Source: Chionis minor (lineage: Eukaryota > Chordata > Aves > Charadriiformes > Chionididae). From it: a stretch of 64,000 nucleotides of DNA. Below the pieces are notes generated by a model that was not told the origin of the DNA, ran no database searches, and saw only the letters and a list, made by a program, of their open reading frames with translations. Made by a program: the position numbers and the translations under genes. Below are positions 26,701-55,560 of this stretch, piece by piece. Within the stretch, counting starts at the first letter, position 1. The number at the start of each line of letters is the position of its first letter. The DNA lies in contig VZSF01009012.1 in the NCBI GenBank assembly GCA_013398295.1, positions 121,842-185,841 of the forward strand. Direction: 5' to 3'.

Positions 26701-28710
26701 AACTGCTTAGTTGACACATATGCAGGACAGATCAAATGTATCTGTTCACGTAATTGGGAAACTTCCATGCATGTGTTTTTGGCAGGAGGAATAGAAAGAA
26801 GTACAGATGTGTGTGGTAGTGGTTTTGTTGGGTTCTTTTTTAAACCTGACTGGTACCTGTATATTTCTGGTAACAATAATGCAAAATACGAAGCCTAGAA
26901 TCCTCTAAATCCCCTATAGATTCTTCCTTTTAGGATCCAAGAGCAAATGTTCTAAGTGGAAAAAAAAGAAAAGAAGGTTACTGTTAGTTGTGGGGTTTTT
27001 TCCTGCAACACCAATTAAGCAGCGTATTACCAAGCATTTTCAAATTGCTTGAACTAGTTCTCGCCAGTATAACCAACTAATACTGCTGAACTGAATACAA
27101 ATTTAACAAACTTAAACAAAAATAGTTTTAAATTATGTTTGGAAGAATTGTGCTGCTGAAGTGTTTTACAGGTGACTTGCAAATACATCGTTATTTATAT
27201 TTGCACACTTTAATGAAAAGGTTTTTATAATATTATTGAACAAGACTTTACATGGACTTTTTTCCTTTTTGTGGATTGGAATAGCTCTGATAGGCTGCTC
27301 TTCCCAACAACAAGGAAATGGCAGAGATGGGATGGATATTTTATACATAACAGTTAAAATATTGCTACTGAATGTGCTCATATTATTTTGTTTCATTTTT
27401 GATTTATTAGGCTAGTGAAGCTTTCCCCCACCCCCACATATATTCAACAGCGTTCTTACTAGAGGTGTGTTTCTAGTTTCTGTGTGATAATAGCTAATAA
27501 TTTGATAAAGCTTCTTGTTAGATTCTTCTAATCCTAATGAAGCACTAGAGAATGTAAAAATCTGCTGGCAGGTCTAGTGTCTGCAGTGGAGTAATTATGG
27601 AGAGTGCTGTTGGTTAAAATGACCGGAGAGCTCTGGGACTAATTGTAAGGAGTGACAGAACAGGGAAGTTTTATTGCTGCAGTTCCCTGAATTATGTTGA
27701 GCAGCAGCTGCGTCAGCAGATTTCAATTACCATACTACTGCTCCAGTCCCTTGGTGTCATTCCTGTTGGCATCAGAGTTAACTATTGATCTTTTTATTTA
27801 TAGAAGCGTTTTGTCTTGTTTGGCTGCAGAGGTAGATCTTTTTTGGAAAAAGCGGAGCTTGCAATAAGGAAATTTCTTAGCGAGGAAATACACTAAAACC
27901 ATTTAAAAACCCCGACAAATATGAGGACTAGATGAGACTATTGTACTACCTTTTGCCTACCTGTCCCTTAAAATACAGTATGTTTTATCTAGGCAGGTTT
28001 GTAGCACAGTGCCTGTGCTTGCACTGGGATAAAATGCTCGGAGACTGGGCAGAGAGAAACTTAGTGCTGGGGAAGGAAGACCACTTTTCCAATGAGAGTG
28101 AGAAATTATATGCTGCTGGGGTTCTAAACCTTTTTTTTTTTTTTTTTCTTCTTCTTTTTCCCCAATCCGTGCTGCTTACTGTCTTCTGTTCGGGAAGAGT
28201 AACTGAAAATAAAGTGCCATCCATTTGATAGGATCTTGGCAAAACATAATTGTGGTGTTGCAGGCACCCTTTGCTGGCAAATACCTTTTCCAAAGGTTAG
28301 GGAAGGCAAAGCGAGTTACAAATTTTCACTTACTAAAAATAAAACGTTACTCAGTTAAACACAACCTGAAGCCCAAGCGTGTAAACTCTTCTGGGCCTTT
28401 TCTGGCTCCCCGCAGGCGCACCACAAGCATCTCTGCTTCGCTTTTGGAAGGGGTGTCACAGCGCGGGGGTTTGTGAGCAGATACAGAAGTGGGCTTGCTC
28501 GGGAGGGGACTCTGAGCTTTAGACTTGGAATCAGTGCTGGAATTGGGAAGAGGAGTGAGGAAGTGAGCCAGGAAGGTGAAAGTAGAAGAATTGCAGCAGT
28601 AGAACTTGGGTAGAAATGGAAAAGATAAAGGAAAGAGCTGAACCTCGACCTGGGGAAACACAGACCCTCAGTGTGTTTGTGGATGGGACTTGCGGGGTTG
28701 GTGTTCTCTT

Positions 28711-28800
28711 GTGGTTTGTTGTTGTTTTTTGGTTTTGAGGTTTTTTTTCTAATGGGACCTGGCTGGTTTTTATTTAAAAAAAAAAAAACAAACCACAAAC
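28711..28800. repeat. G/T-rich and A/C-rich inverted pair
   Basis: A left arm containing 'gtggtttgttgttg' followed by T runs is matched 60-70 nt later by an A12 run followed by 'caaaccac'. The arms can pair imperfectly into a long hairpin. Confidence 0.5.
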
Positions 28801-29448
28801 AAAAACAAACAGAAAAGAACGCAACCACCATGAATTTCTGTAGGCAGTTATCTGTCCTCCCCTTCTGTACTGCTTTACATCCCCAGCTGTGTGTCACCGC
28901 TCTGCAGCGGTGTTTTCACATCACGGTTTTGCTGACAGAATAATTTGTCTGTGCACTCTCTAATACGCTTCTGGCAAAATCACCTGGGGCAATTTCAGTC
29001 ACCATGGTAGCCAGCTCATCAGATTCTGACCAAAGCAGATTAAGAAGCAGATGCAGGAACTGGTCCAGAACCAGAGCTCCGGCAGCGGCACCCTGCAGGA
29101 GCAGTAACGGGCAGCTGAGGATGGGGACAGGTGAACGAAGTGGCATCTTCAGCTCTGCAAACCACTGTGCTGAATAAAGTTGTTTCGAAAGCCTCGTGCC
29201 TTTTACAGTGAAAGGCCAGTACTGGCATGAGGCCACTGTCCTGCTGGTAAATTGTTTTGGTACGTTAGGACTATACGCAGCTGTTGGATCCAGTTACCGT
29301 GGCCTGGTTCAGGGTTGGATGGCAGTTGGCATCCGACATCCTCATCTTTACTGTTTGTCCTGATTTTTGGGGGCGTGTAATTTGTGAATGAAACTGCTGA
29401 TCTCTTGCGAAAGTGGGGGTCCGTCCGTGTGTCGTCCGTCTCTGTGTG

Positions 29449-29538
29449 TCGCCCCCCTCCCCCCCCCCCAACTATTTTAATAAAAGCCAGTGGTATCAGT
29501 AAAGAACTTTTGAGTGTTGTTTGGCCCCCACCCCCCCT
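29449..29538. repeat. Two C-homopolymer runs
   Basis: C-rich runs ('cgcccccctcccccccccc' and, about 60 nt later, 'ccccacccccccc') near the 3' end of intron 5, about 260 nt upstream of exon 6. These are low-complexity sequences. Confidence 0.75.
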
Positions 29539-29793
29539 TCTCTTTTTAAATTTTATTTTTAGGCTAATCCATCACAAAATGAAGGAATTTCAAGGGAGAA
29601 AATTGAGGTGCTCAGTTTGAGACCACTTCGGTAGCCTGCGATAAAAAAACTTGTCTGTATTTTATTATTAAGGCCATGCACAAAATGGTTTAAATTTACT
29701 TGTCTAATTGCACTCATTTAAGTTTTTAATAATGAAATGCACTGAGGCTGTGTAACTTTTTAACAGTCATGTCCTTTTCTTTGCTTTGAGCAG

Positions 29794-29941
29794 TTTTACT
29801 CTGGGCACCGATCTCCTCACATTCCATATAGGTTATTGCACCTGGTATGGACTCATGCACGGCATTTAGCAGGGTACGAGCAACAAGATGCACACGAGTT
29901 CCTCATTGCTGCATTAGATGTGCTACACAGACACTGCAAAG
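29794..29941 (+). CDS. USP22: USP22 exon 6: USP domain, palm/thumb segment
   Basis: 148 nt, 49 codons plus the first base of a Gly codon, between 'gagcag' and 'gtaagg'. It encodes residues 231-280 in human numbering, beginning [12 protein letters not shown] and containing the family signature QQDAHEFL. That signature is USP box 2 (QDAxEF), which helps position ubiquitin's C-terminus near the active site. One conservative change (Arg for Lys after the IPY) is apparent against remembered human sequence. Confidence 0.97.
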
Positions 29942-38958
<9,017 letters not shown>

Positions 38959-39117
38959 TGGCGTTTCCACAACGATAGACCCATTTTGGGACATCAGTTT
39001 GGATTTGCCAGGCTCCTCCACCCCATTCTGGCCACTGAGTCCGGGGAGTGATGGCAGTGTCGTAAATGGGGAAAGCCATGTATCGGGCACCACCACTCTC
39101 ACAGACTGCTTGCGAAG
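38959..39117 (+). CDS. USP22: USP22 exon 8: fingers region
   Basis: 159 nt (1 + 52 codons + 2) with donor 'gtatga'. It encodes residues 316-368 in human numbering: [20 protein letters not shown], then PFWPLSPGS and a variable patch before [10 protein letters not shown], ending TLTDCLRR. The DISLDLP stretch is a standard USP-fold strand. The few differences from remembered human sequence (Asp for Glu and Ser for Asn in the patch) fall in the surface loop. Confidence 0.97.
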
Positions 39118-41085
39118 GTATGAAATGAGACAAATACAATTTTGGTGGGGTAAGAAGCATTTGGCTTCGTTCTGTTCTCCAGGTGGCACTGAACAATAGG
39201 AGTAAGTGATGCTTTGTCATGGCATCGTCCCCAAACAGCACTTCTATAGACGTTTAATTTTTTTGCACAAGAGAAAGTGAGAAGGCAAAGAAGGCTCAGA
39301 GCAACAGGAGGCCTAACAATAAGCAATCAAAACCAGTTGCCACGCGATGCAGAAAGGAAAACAAATTTTACATTGGCTGCTGCCAGGCAATGTGGTTTTA
39401 AATGATCAAAACCACTAGTGTCTGTCTCCATGTTCTTGGTTCTGTCAGCTAAGCAAGCATACAAAAAGGGTTCACAATGCATTTAATAGTTACCTAAATT
39501 ATAACACCAAGTATGAATGATTTTGCTCTAAGGAGAGCTGTGGGTCAGCTACTGCCCAGCTTGGTTGCAGGGATGGCATTAAGAATTAAAGGAATGGAGC
39601 TTTCAAAAAGAAAAGACAATTCTGAGCAGGAAACTAGGCATCCTGGAAAAAGGTAACTGGAGAGGATGTCATGGCTTTGTCTACAGATCTTCTAGCAGGT
39701 CTGAAAGTCATTCCCTTCTGGCAAATGAAGATACTTGTCTGAGGAAGAGGTTACCTGTACCCTGGGGCAAAGCTAATCGTCCTGAAATAAAAACTCATAA
39801 TCTCTGACATCTGATTTCTAACTTTTGTGATACTTTTAAGGTCAATAATTTGAAGAAAACAAGGGAATTAGTACAAATGAGAAACCGGTTGAATTTTGTT
39901 GATTTTCTTCAACATGAGACCTAGTAGAATCAGAGAGAGAGATAGTGATAGGAAAGGGAAAACATCCAGGTTCATCCTCAAAGAGTATGGATTTTGGAAG
40001 GAAGTTGAACTCTAATGACTAAAGAGGATGGGCCTAAGTTTTTACCCAGAAATTTGCAAGCAGGTTGAATATTAGATTCAAACAGGGAAGTTGTGTAACT
40101 TCCTGTCAACCAGTGTGGCCATGCAACTTGAAGTTGGCTTCAAGAAGGAAGGATTGAGCAGGAATGTGACAAAAACACAGAAAGGTGTAGGCATTCCTAA
40201 GCACAATAACAACAAATTTATAAGCCTTTTTACAGGCTTGAGATAGGGAAAAAAAATAAAATGAAAAACCAGAACATTTCAAAATACTTCATCTCAAAAA
40301 TCCTAGTTGTAAAGCAGCCTTTGGGAGATGATTTGTTTGCCCTGTGGAAGTCTAAGCTTGGAGGAAAAGCCTTATCAGTCCATCCTCCTAGCCTTTTCTG
40401 TGCTGACAGTTTCTGAAAAAGTGAGAGATATTTTGTTTTAGTGTGTTGTGAGAACACAGAGGTAGTTTATTTTCTCTAAGCAGTTCCCTGTTCAAAATGG
40501 TCTCTTCCTGTAACTCCCTTGAGCATTTCTGTCTGAATTTGAAAGAGATTTTTCTAGTTGTCAACACTTGGATTTTCTTGGATGATAGCTGTATTTTGAA
40601 AAAGAGTTTTGTGTTTACAGCCCTTCCATCTCAGAGCTTTGATCCTGGCCCTGGAGGGCTACAAGCAAGAAGAGTGTCCTGCAGACTAGTGTGCAGCTGA
40701 GCACAAAAGTCATGTCATCTTGCTTTGGAACTTCCATATCAATGTTTTTTGTTTTTGAAAACAAAAGATCTTTGCTTTCTGTATGAAAATTAGCTGTGCT
40801 GTTGTAGGAGATGAACTAACATTTAGGTCCTTTGTCAGACACTGGAGCATTTCAGTGCGATGTTCCCAAATAGAGCAACGATAAATGTCAGATTTAGATA
40901 CCTGAACTAGAGCACTTTACATTATTATAGGTGGTGGGTTTTCTTATTCAAAAGGACACTTAAAAGCCATGAACTCTGCCTCTTGTGGTGCCAGTGACCC
41001 ACAAGTAAAAGTAAAAGAAGTATTTTCAGCATGTATGGAAAATTATCATTTTGTGCATCCCTTTGCTTTTTAATATTTTTTTCAG
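39118..41085 (+). other. USP22: USP22 intron 8
   Basis: 1,968-nt intron; its acceptor has a good pyrimidine tract ('tatttttttcag'). No repeats or genes are recognised. Confidence 0.9.
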
Positions 41086-41212
41086 GTTTACAAGGCCAGA
41101 ACATCTAGGAAGCAGTGCCAAAATCAAATGTAGTGGTTGCCATAGCTACCAGGAATCTACCAAACAACTCACTATGAAGAAGTTACCCATTGTGGCCTGT
41201 TTTCATCTCAAA
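41086..41212 (+). CDS. USP22: USP22 exon 9: second CXXC of the zinc finger
   Basis: 127 nt (1 + 42 codons), ending exactly on a codon boundary before 'gtaagt'. It encodes [18 protein letters not shown] with the second CXXC (Cys383/Cys386, human numbering), then [23 protein letters not shown]. The KLPxVxxxHLK strand leads into the RFE of the next exon, as in other USP family members. Confidence 0.97.
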
Positions 41213-45617
<4,405 letters not shown>

Positions 45618-45680
45618 TAAAGAGAGCAGAATGAACGGGCAATACCAGCAGCCGACGGATAGTCTAAACAATGATAATAA
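45618..45680 (+). CDS. USP22: USP22 exon 11: 63-nt frame-preserving loop exon
   Basis: 63 nt (1 + 20 codons + 2) with donor 'gtaagt'. It encodes KESRMNGQYQQPTDSLNNDN, residues 442-461 in human numbering, a polar Asn/Gln-rich loop of the catalytic domain. Both boundaries fall after the second codon position, so skipping would join exon 10 to exon 12 in frame. It was identified by order, phase and near identity with remembered human sequence. Confidence 0.95.
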
Positions 45681-49863
<4,183 letters not shown>

Positions 49864-49906
49864 ATATTTGCTGTTCTATCACAAACAGTTCCTGGAGTAT
49901 GAATAG
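49864..49906 (+). CDS. USP22: USP22 exon 13, coding part: C-terminus and stop
   Basis: Follows 'tttcttgcag'. One base completes Gly512, then YLLFYHKQFLEYE and TAG. YLLFY is the conserved C-terminal strand of USP catalytic domains. The C-terminus is the same length as in human (residue 525). Confidence 0.97.
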
Positions 49907-50480
49907 CCTTATCCAGCAGCTTGGCAGATATAAACAAGGAAGAAAATAAGCAAGCCTTCTGAATCGACACACAAACCTACCTGAAATGAAAAGACCCATT
50001 AAAAACCAACTAGCACTGAGCTGTAACAGGACCTACTTGACACTGACTCAAAGCCTGGCGGAGTAAGAAATGAACAATGTCCAACGTGTATGCGGTCCCG
50101 CAAGGACAAAGGGGGAAAAAAAGAGGCTACAGTCAGTCACTTAACAGAGGAAATATAAAATGAAAGGAATGCTCTGGGTGGGGGAAATGGGAGCAGAGGA
50201 GTCCGGGCGCTGGTACATCTCCTATGTTCCTCCAAAATGTGTGTGGGAAGGCAAGGGTTATACCCTCATCTCCATAAAGCATCTTCTCCATTTGGTGCTT
50301 CAGCTCCAACGACCAATCATATAACAGTTAAAATTAAAAATCCAAGCCCATTTTTTATGCATATGGGTCTGAAAGCAGTAGAGTGGAGGAGGAGGGGATG
50401 ACACGACTAAAGGACTTTGCAAGTATCTTTTTATTTGTGAATTTTAGTTATTAAATAAATACAGTATGAAACTATTAGGC
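49907..50480 (+). other. USP22: USP22 3' untranslated region (minimum extent)
   Basis: The region follows the stop codon up to just beyond the first canonical polyadenylation signal. It is AT-rich near its end. Mammalian USP22 has a longer 3' UTR (about 3 kb as I remember it), so transcripts could continue into the region to about 53 kb, where only ATTAAA variants (about 52,615 and 53,433) are seen. Confidence 0.55.
50454..50459 (+). terminator. USP22: Polyadenylation signal AATAAA of USP22 (proximal)
   Basis: Canonical AATAAA in 'ttaaataaatacag', 548 nt after the stop, followed within 30 nt by the T-rich 'ctctttttttg' that would serve as a downstream element. It is the only canonical hexamer I find in the first several kilobases after the stop. 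Confidence 0.6.
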
Positions 50481-53400
50481 TCTTTTTTTGTCAACAACCA
50501 TAAAAGAAATCCTGGATTGTGGAACTGAAGCTACAGTACTAAGACAGGTTTTCAAGCATGCCTGCTTGCACAGGTAATGTTTATCGCCATCGGACTGCTC
50601 ATCAAAAGCATCAGCACAGATTCTTTTCTGTTTGAGCCCTTTTTTGTTTTGTTTTCTATAAATAGCTATTTTCTTAATTTTTTTTTCCTTTTATTCCCTT
50701 TTTTCACGAGAATGAAATTCATAAATGCAACCATCAGTAAAAATGAATGAATTGGCGTGTTTATACTGTAAGAGTGGTCTTGGTTCTTTTTTTAAAAATC
50801 TTGTGAATAAGTTTGAATTTCTCAAAATCGCTTGTTTTGTTGTTGCTGTTTTTGGTTTGTTTTTTCCCCTGCTGCCTTCCAAAGGCATATATATATATGA
50901 CACTTGAAAGAACCTCGGCGTTGAAAAATGTACCGTCTGTTAGAAACGGTTGCTGCTGGGGGCAGCATGGAGCGATAGATCTGCTGCTATTGAGCACTTC
51001 TGCAGTGCGCTCGGTTTTTAAGTAAACAACACATTTTCCTGGTATGTGCTAGGCTGGTATTGGTTCCTTGTATCCTCCCACATGTATTAACTCCTCATGT
51101 ACTCCTTGTGCAATCACAGCCTCCGTAGCGTCCTTAGCTTGCTGCGCTCGGCGCACCGCCGTACTCTCGCTTTGTCGCAAAGGCGGTTTTGCTCCTTTTC
51201 TCCCCCTCTGCCGCTGTCTGTTTTTTGAAGCGGCTCCTTGGCTGGTCGAGATCCCAGCAGCAGCCGCTCGTGTGCTGTGTCTTCCTACAGAGAGGATTGA
51301 ATTGCAGCCTGGGAGAGAAACCATTCCCAATATTGAGCTTAAATGAGCAAAAATAGCTTTCTTCTCCCATCCTTATGGAACCTGGAGGGAGCTACGTGTA
51401 CGAATTAGGCGCTGTGTATAAATTGGTGTAAGAGCCGCACCAAGAAGGTCCTTAAACTCTGCGTGTGTATCCAGCCATCCATTCTTCAGCTTTACCAGTG
51501 TGGTTAAAAACATGGGCGAGTCTAATATTTTAGATTCTGAGCTCTAGAAGTGAGTTACAGGTGCCTAACCTGCCTGAGAGAGGTGCAAAGCCATCTGATT
51601 AACAGAAGAAATAGGAGGAAAATAAGGGAAGTGGGTTTGTTTGTTTTTTAAATGAGCATCTTGCGAGAGCAGCTGAACAAAAGGACGGTGGAATTGCATC
51701 TGATTTGTACACAAGCTGGAAGAGTACGAGGCGGTTTCGTACATCAAGAGATTTCTGTGACAGCTTGCAACAGGGGAGGAAGAAGGAACAACTAACTGAA
51801 GCATCTTGAATACCAAATCAGACGTAGAAAATGTGCCGTACAGTGTGGGAGTTACCCAGGCAGCCCGGTTTCCGCAGAAGCGATAGCGTACTCCCGTTTT
51901 GAAACCTGTCTTTCTCTATTGTCATGCTTGAAATCATTTTCAATTGTAATTGGGTGCTGCGAGGTTTAACCTGAGCGTTCTTGTCGCAGATGAAAAATGG
52001 CTGGAGAAATGCAGATGAATGGCGCACCCGCAGGAACGGGGGGGGGCCCCCCCCCCCCCCCTCCCTCCCTCCCGGAATTGGGCACGGTATCGTGCAGATG
52101 CTTGACGACGCTTTCTGCTACCTTTTAATAATGCAGCAAGCTTGCAGAGGGAGACAAGAATCAGCCTTTCATTATTCCCAGGGCTGCTGCGGTCGCTCCC
52201 CACCTTGTCCCGTCGCTGGAGGAGGAGTGCCACCGCGCGGCGGCTGGCCTTGGCGGAGCAGGGATGGCTCCGCTTTGTGATGCCAAGGGCTCAGCCTTTG
52301 GGCTGCCTCTTTTTTTTTTTCCCCCCCTCTTTATTTGATGCTGGAGCCTGAACAAATGAATTTTGTTTTCCACCCGCACGCGCTTGGCCACCGGAGCTAA
52401 TGCAGTCTGTTTTGTTAATCCTTTAGAAACAAATTGTTTAGGGATGAGGCCAGCCGTATAAATCAGCCTTAATGTTGGGTGTTTTTTTTTTCTCCCCCCA
52501 CCATCTAAGGCTGGTGGAGAGGGCTGTGCTCTGTGCAACTGCACCGGCGCAGATGGTTTTCAGTGGGAGATTTCACTGCTCTGTTTCTGGTTTCAAAAGC
52601 AGAATTCCTGCTGTATTAAAAGCTCTTCTTCTTTTCTTCCCCCTGCTATCCCACCCCCTGTGTCTCCCCCTGCGTCCTACCAGGCATTTTCTATTTCCAG
52701 TGACAGTAAACCAGGGCAGGTTGCTAGAGGAGGAGAGAGCATTTTCCCCTCTTCCCATAAAAATGGAAGATCAGCGGCTGTCATAGGAGCAGTGCTACCC
52801 CTCATGGTGCTCCCTCTGAAACACAGCCTTCTCCCACCCTGCAGCTCTTCTGAAATAGCCAGGCAGCTCCTGCGCTGGTTTTATTCCCAGCTGATCTGGG
52901 AGGTTTCTCTCCCCAAAACTCTCTTAACGTCACCTTTAGGAAAGCGCCGACCACAAAATGCCGTGCTGTGCAGCAAGATGCTAACGAATGGCTGACGAAG
53001 TTATACCTCCCTCAGGCGCTGGCAGCCAGCAGTGAGAAGCTGCCACCTCCGTGAGCGGTGACAGCGCAGCCGTCGCTGCTGTCACCCTCTTCATTCCGGG
53101 GAGCAGTTTGGGGATGGCTTGTTTCATTTGGGGGAGAAGTTTGGGGATGACTTGTTTATTTTGAGGTGCAGTTTTGCATTGGCGCAGCTTCTGAAGAAGC
53201 AGCTGCAGGAATGACTGGAAACAGAGACCGGTGCGGTGATGCGTGCTCGCATTGGAGTGTGTATTCTGATATCTACCACCAACGAGCGCGGCTCTACACG
53301 GGGCACAGAAACAGCCAGAAAGTGGCTTTTGGTATAATATTTTCTTGTCCCTCAGCCACTTGCCTGAGAGAAAGCTTTACTTGATGCTGGTGCCTGATGA

Positions 53401-54330
53401 AAACCTGAGCAAAAGTAGAAATGTGAGAGTTGATTAAAGCCCCAGCTGGGTGCTCTTCCTCAGAATCGGTGCCCTTAATTCCACATAGTTTAACTCGTCC
53501 TAGCTGTAACTGCTTATGTCCCACACCTACAGCGTCGCTCTAATATTCCAAGCGATGGCTCTGGGTGTGCTCCATCAGGGCTGTTGGCCAGTGGCTGCAA
53601 ACATGACACCAAATCCATTGGTTCCTCTTGGTTCTCCAGCACGTACGGGTTGTAGCTGGGAGCTGGTGTATCATTCTCACCGATTTGTTCAAGATGCTCC
53701 ATGTCACCTTTTCTTTTAAACGCTGACACCATTCCCTGAACAAGGGTGAGGATCGCTTGCCTCTTGCATAGAGGGGCTGGAGGGAAGGACTTGGCTTCTG
53801 ATGAGTGTTTTCCCCAGTGCCTGGGACACCAGGCTGTGTGGTGACAGGAGGGACAGCCCCAGCGCAACATGGGCTTTTCCTGGGTGGGAGAAAGCAAGTG
53901 GCCTCATGAAAGCTTTCTCATTTGAATAATTGGTGCCTCTCCATCCTCAAGAGATGCCCTAATTGCAAAACTGGTGGCACAGCTTCAGTCATTTCTATCC
54001 TATTTTTAAATAAGGTTCTGAATCTCCTTGCACAAGTGGCGTGGCCGGGGTTTCCCGTGGGTGACGGGTGCCTGTCCCTGGAGGTGACACATTAATGACC
54101 GGAGTGCACCGGAGCTGGGCTGAAGCCACGTGTCCCCAGTGCTCTCTGCAGGAGCTCCGTGCTGGGCAGGGGCAGTGTGATGAGACTGGAGGGTTTTCCT
54201 TCTGCTGGAGCCCCCGTTCTCACTGGGAAGTGCTTGGGCAGAGGTGGGCACAGGGTGGGGGCTCTCCCAGCCCTGGTGCCGGGGGGACGTGCTGGTGCTG
54301 CCCCCCCCAGTAAGTGCAAAACCCCTTTGC
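50481..54330. other. Intergenic DNA between convergent USP22 and TNFRSF13B
   Basis: The composition climbs from AT-rich to GC-rich across this stretch. It holds T-rich tracts (50,630-50,700), CpG-containing sequence near 51,120-51,260, the G9C15 junction at 52,038-52,061 and several open frames without recognisable homology (the most protein-like is on the minus strand at 53,514-53,897). Part of it may be a distal USP22 3' UTR. No gene can be supported. Confidence 0.6.
52038..52073. repeat. G9-C15 homopolymer junction followed by CTCC repeats
   Basis: Nine G directly followed by fifteen C and then 'tccctccctccc'. The G and C runs are self-complementary. Run lengths of this kind are poorly determined by most sequencing methods, so the exact count should be treated with caution. 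Confidence 0.9.
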
Positions 54331-55560
54331 CCTGTAGAGATGGGGAGGGGAAACCAAGAAGAGGAAGAGGCAGCGCTTCTGGTGCTGGGGAAGCCAGGAG
54401 ATGGAGGGGGAGGTCCAGTCTACGTTGGGACGTCAAGATGGTGGGGAGGCCAGGCAGGAATGGGGAGGCCCAGTGAGAGTGGAGGACATGATGCTGTAGG
54501 AGGCCATAGAGGGAGTGGGACACGGAGCAGGGGTGAAGGGTGAGGAGAGACCAAGAGGCTTTGGGAGGGTGAGCAGGAACGGGAGCCTGACGGAGAACAG
54601 GGGCAGGGCAAAAGGCTGAGGGAGGTGGAAGAGGAGCATGAGGATGAGCAGGAGCCAGAGGCTGGGTGGGAATGCAAGTGGAGACTCGGAGAGACTCAAG
54701 GGTGTAAGAGATGAAAGGCAGAGCAAGAGCAGATGCCAAAAGATAGTGGGAGGGCAAAAAGAGTAAGACTGAGCTAGAATGGAAGCTGAGAGACTGGGGA
54801 AAGCTGTTGTAGAAATTAGTCTGCGCAAAGATGCAGGCAGAAGTTGAGGCTGAGCAGGGGTGGGAGGCCAAGGAAGAGTTGAGACTTTGTGAGGGTGGAG
54901 GCCAAAAGTGGATGGAACTCCAAGGAACAGTTGAAGTTCAGTAAGGGTTGAGGTCAAAAGTGGTTGGGAGGCCAAGGAAGAGTTGAGACTTTGTGAGGGT
55001 GGAGGCCAAAAGTGGATGGAACTCCAAGGAACAGTTGAAGTTCAGTAAGGGTTGAGGTCAAAAGTGGTTGGGAGGCCAAGGAAGAGTTGAGATTAGGCGT
55101 GCATGTAGGCCAAGGTGGCATCTAGGGTTGAAAGACTTTTGGAGGTTTAGAGGAACCGGGATGCTAATGATGCCATGGTATTTGGGGCCATGGTGTCAGA
55201 GCTGAGGCCAAGGGGCAGGAGGCCACGGGACTGGAGACCATGAGAACTGACACCATGAGACAGAGGCCATTGGAGCAGATTCTGCAGGAGGCCATAGAAG
55301 ATGGTGCCGTGGAGTTGGAGGCCCCAGGGGGGTGACTATGTGGGAGGAGGTGCCAAGAGGGGGTAGGAGGCTGAGCTGGGGGGCAGGCCAGGAGGGAGCG
55401 CGAGGCCAAGAAGGTCTTCGGGTTGAGGGAGCGGGAGGTAGAGGAGGTATGGAGGGTGACTGCTGCCAGCCCAGGGAGGGTGGGAGGCCCCTGGACTGTG
55501 GGTGCCAAGAGAGAGTGGAAGGTGACAAGGGGCTCAGCGGGTGGAGGTCTGGGGGGAGGC
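54330..55560. repeat. Purine-rich decayed minisatellite field
   Basis: About 1.2 kb in which the plus strand is strongly A+G-biased and keeps returning to variants of 'gggaggcca', 'gaggccaag' and 'agttgag' at irregular spacing. It looks like an old tandem repeat that has drifted, with one recently homogenised stretch at 54,861-55,092. The pyrimidine-rich minus strand contains few stop codons, which explains the long overlapping minus-strand frames here. Confidence 0.7.
54861..55092. repeat. Tandem array: 104-bp unit made of two 52-bp monomers
   Basis: The sequence is periodic at 104 bp. Monomer A (54,879-54,930) begins 'ttgagactttgtgaggg' and monomer B (54,931-54,982) begins 'ttgaagttcagtaaggg'. 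A and B are clearly related: same length, a shared 'aaaagtgg' core and shared 'aaggaa.ag' ends. The AB dimer is repeated without a mismatch at 54,983-55,086, and partial copies flank it on both sides. This is a small higher-order repeat: an A-B dimer formed first and was then duplicated. Confidence 0.95.

Larger units (their letters stand above)
22840..29793 (+). other. USP22: USP22 intron 5
   Basis: 6,954-nt intron with a consensus donor (gtgagt) and an acceptor ending 'gagcag'. It holds A/C-rich low-complexity DNA (about 23,696-23,770), poly-T runs near 25,540 and 28,130, a G/T and A/C inverted pair (28,711-28,800), C-rich runs near 29,450-29,540 and a sequence resembling a MAF/NRF2 site at 27,709-27,718. 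No additional coding exon is seen. Confidence 0.9.

Noticed and set aside
54092..54975. Long overlapping minus-strand frames of 259 and 180 codons
   Set aside because: They lie on the pyrimidine-rich strand of a decayed tandem repeat, where stop codons are rare. Both frames are Pro/Ser/Leu-rich and repeat-like with no domain.
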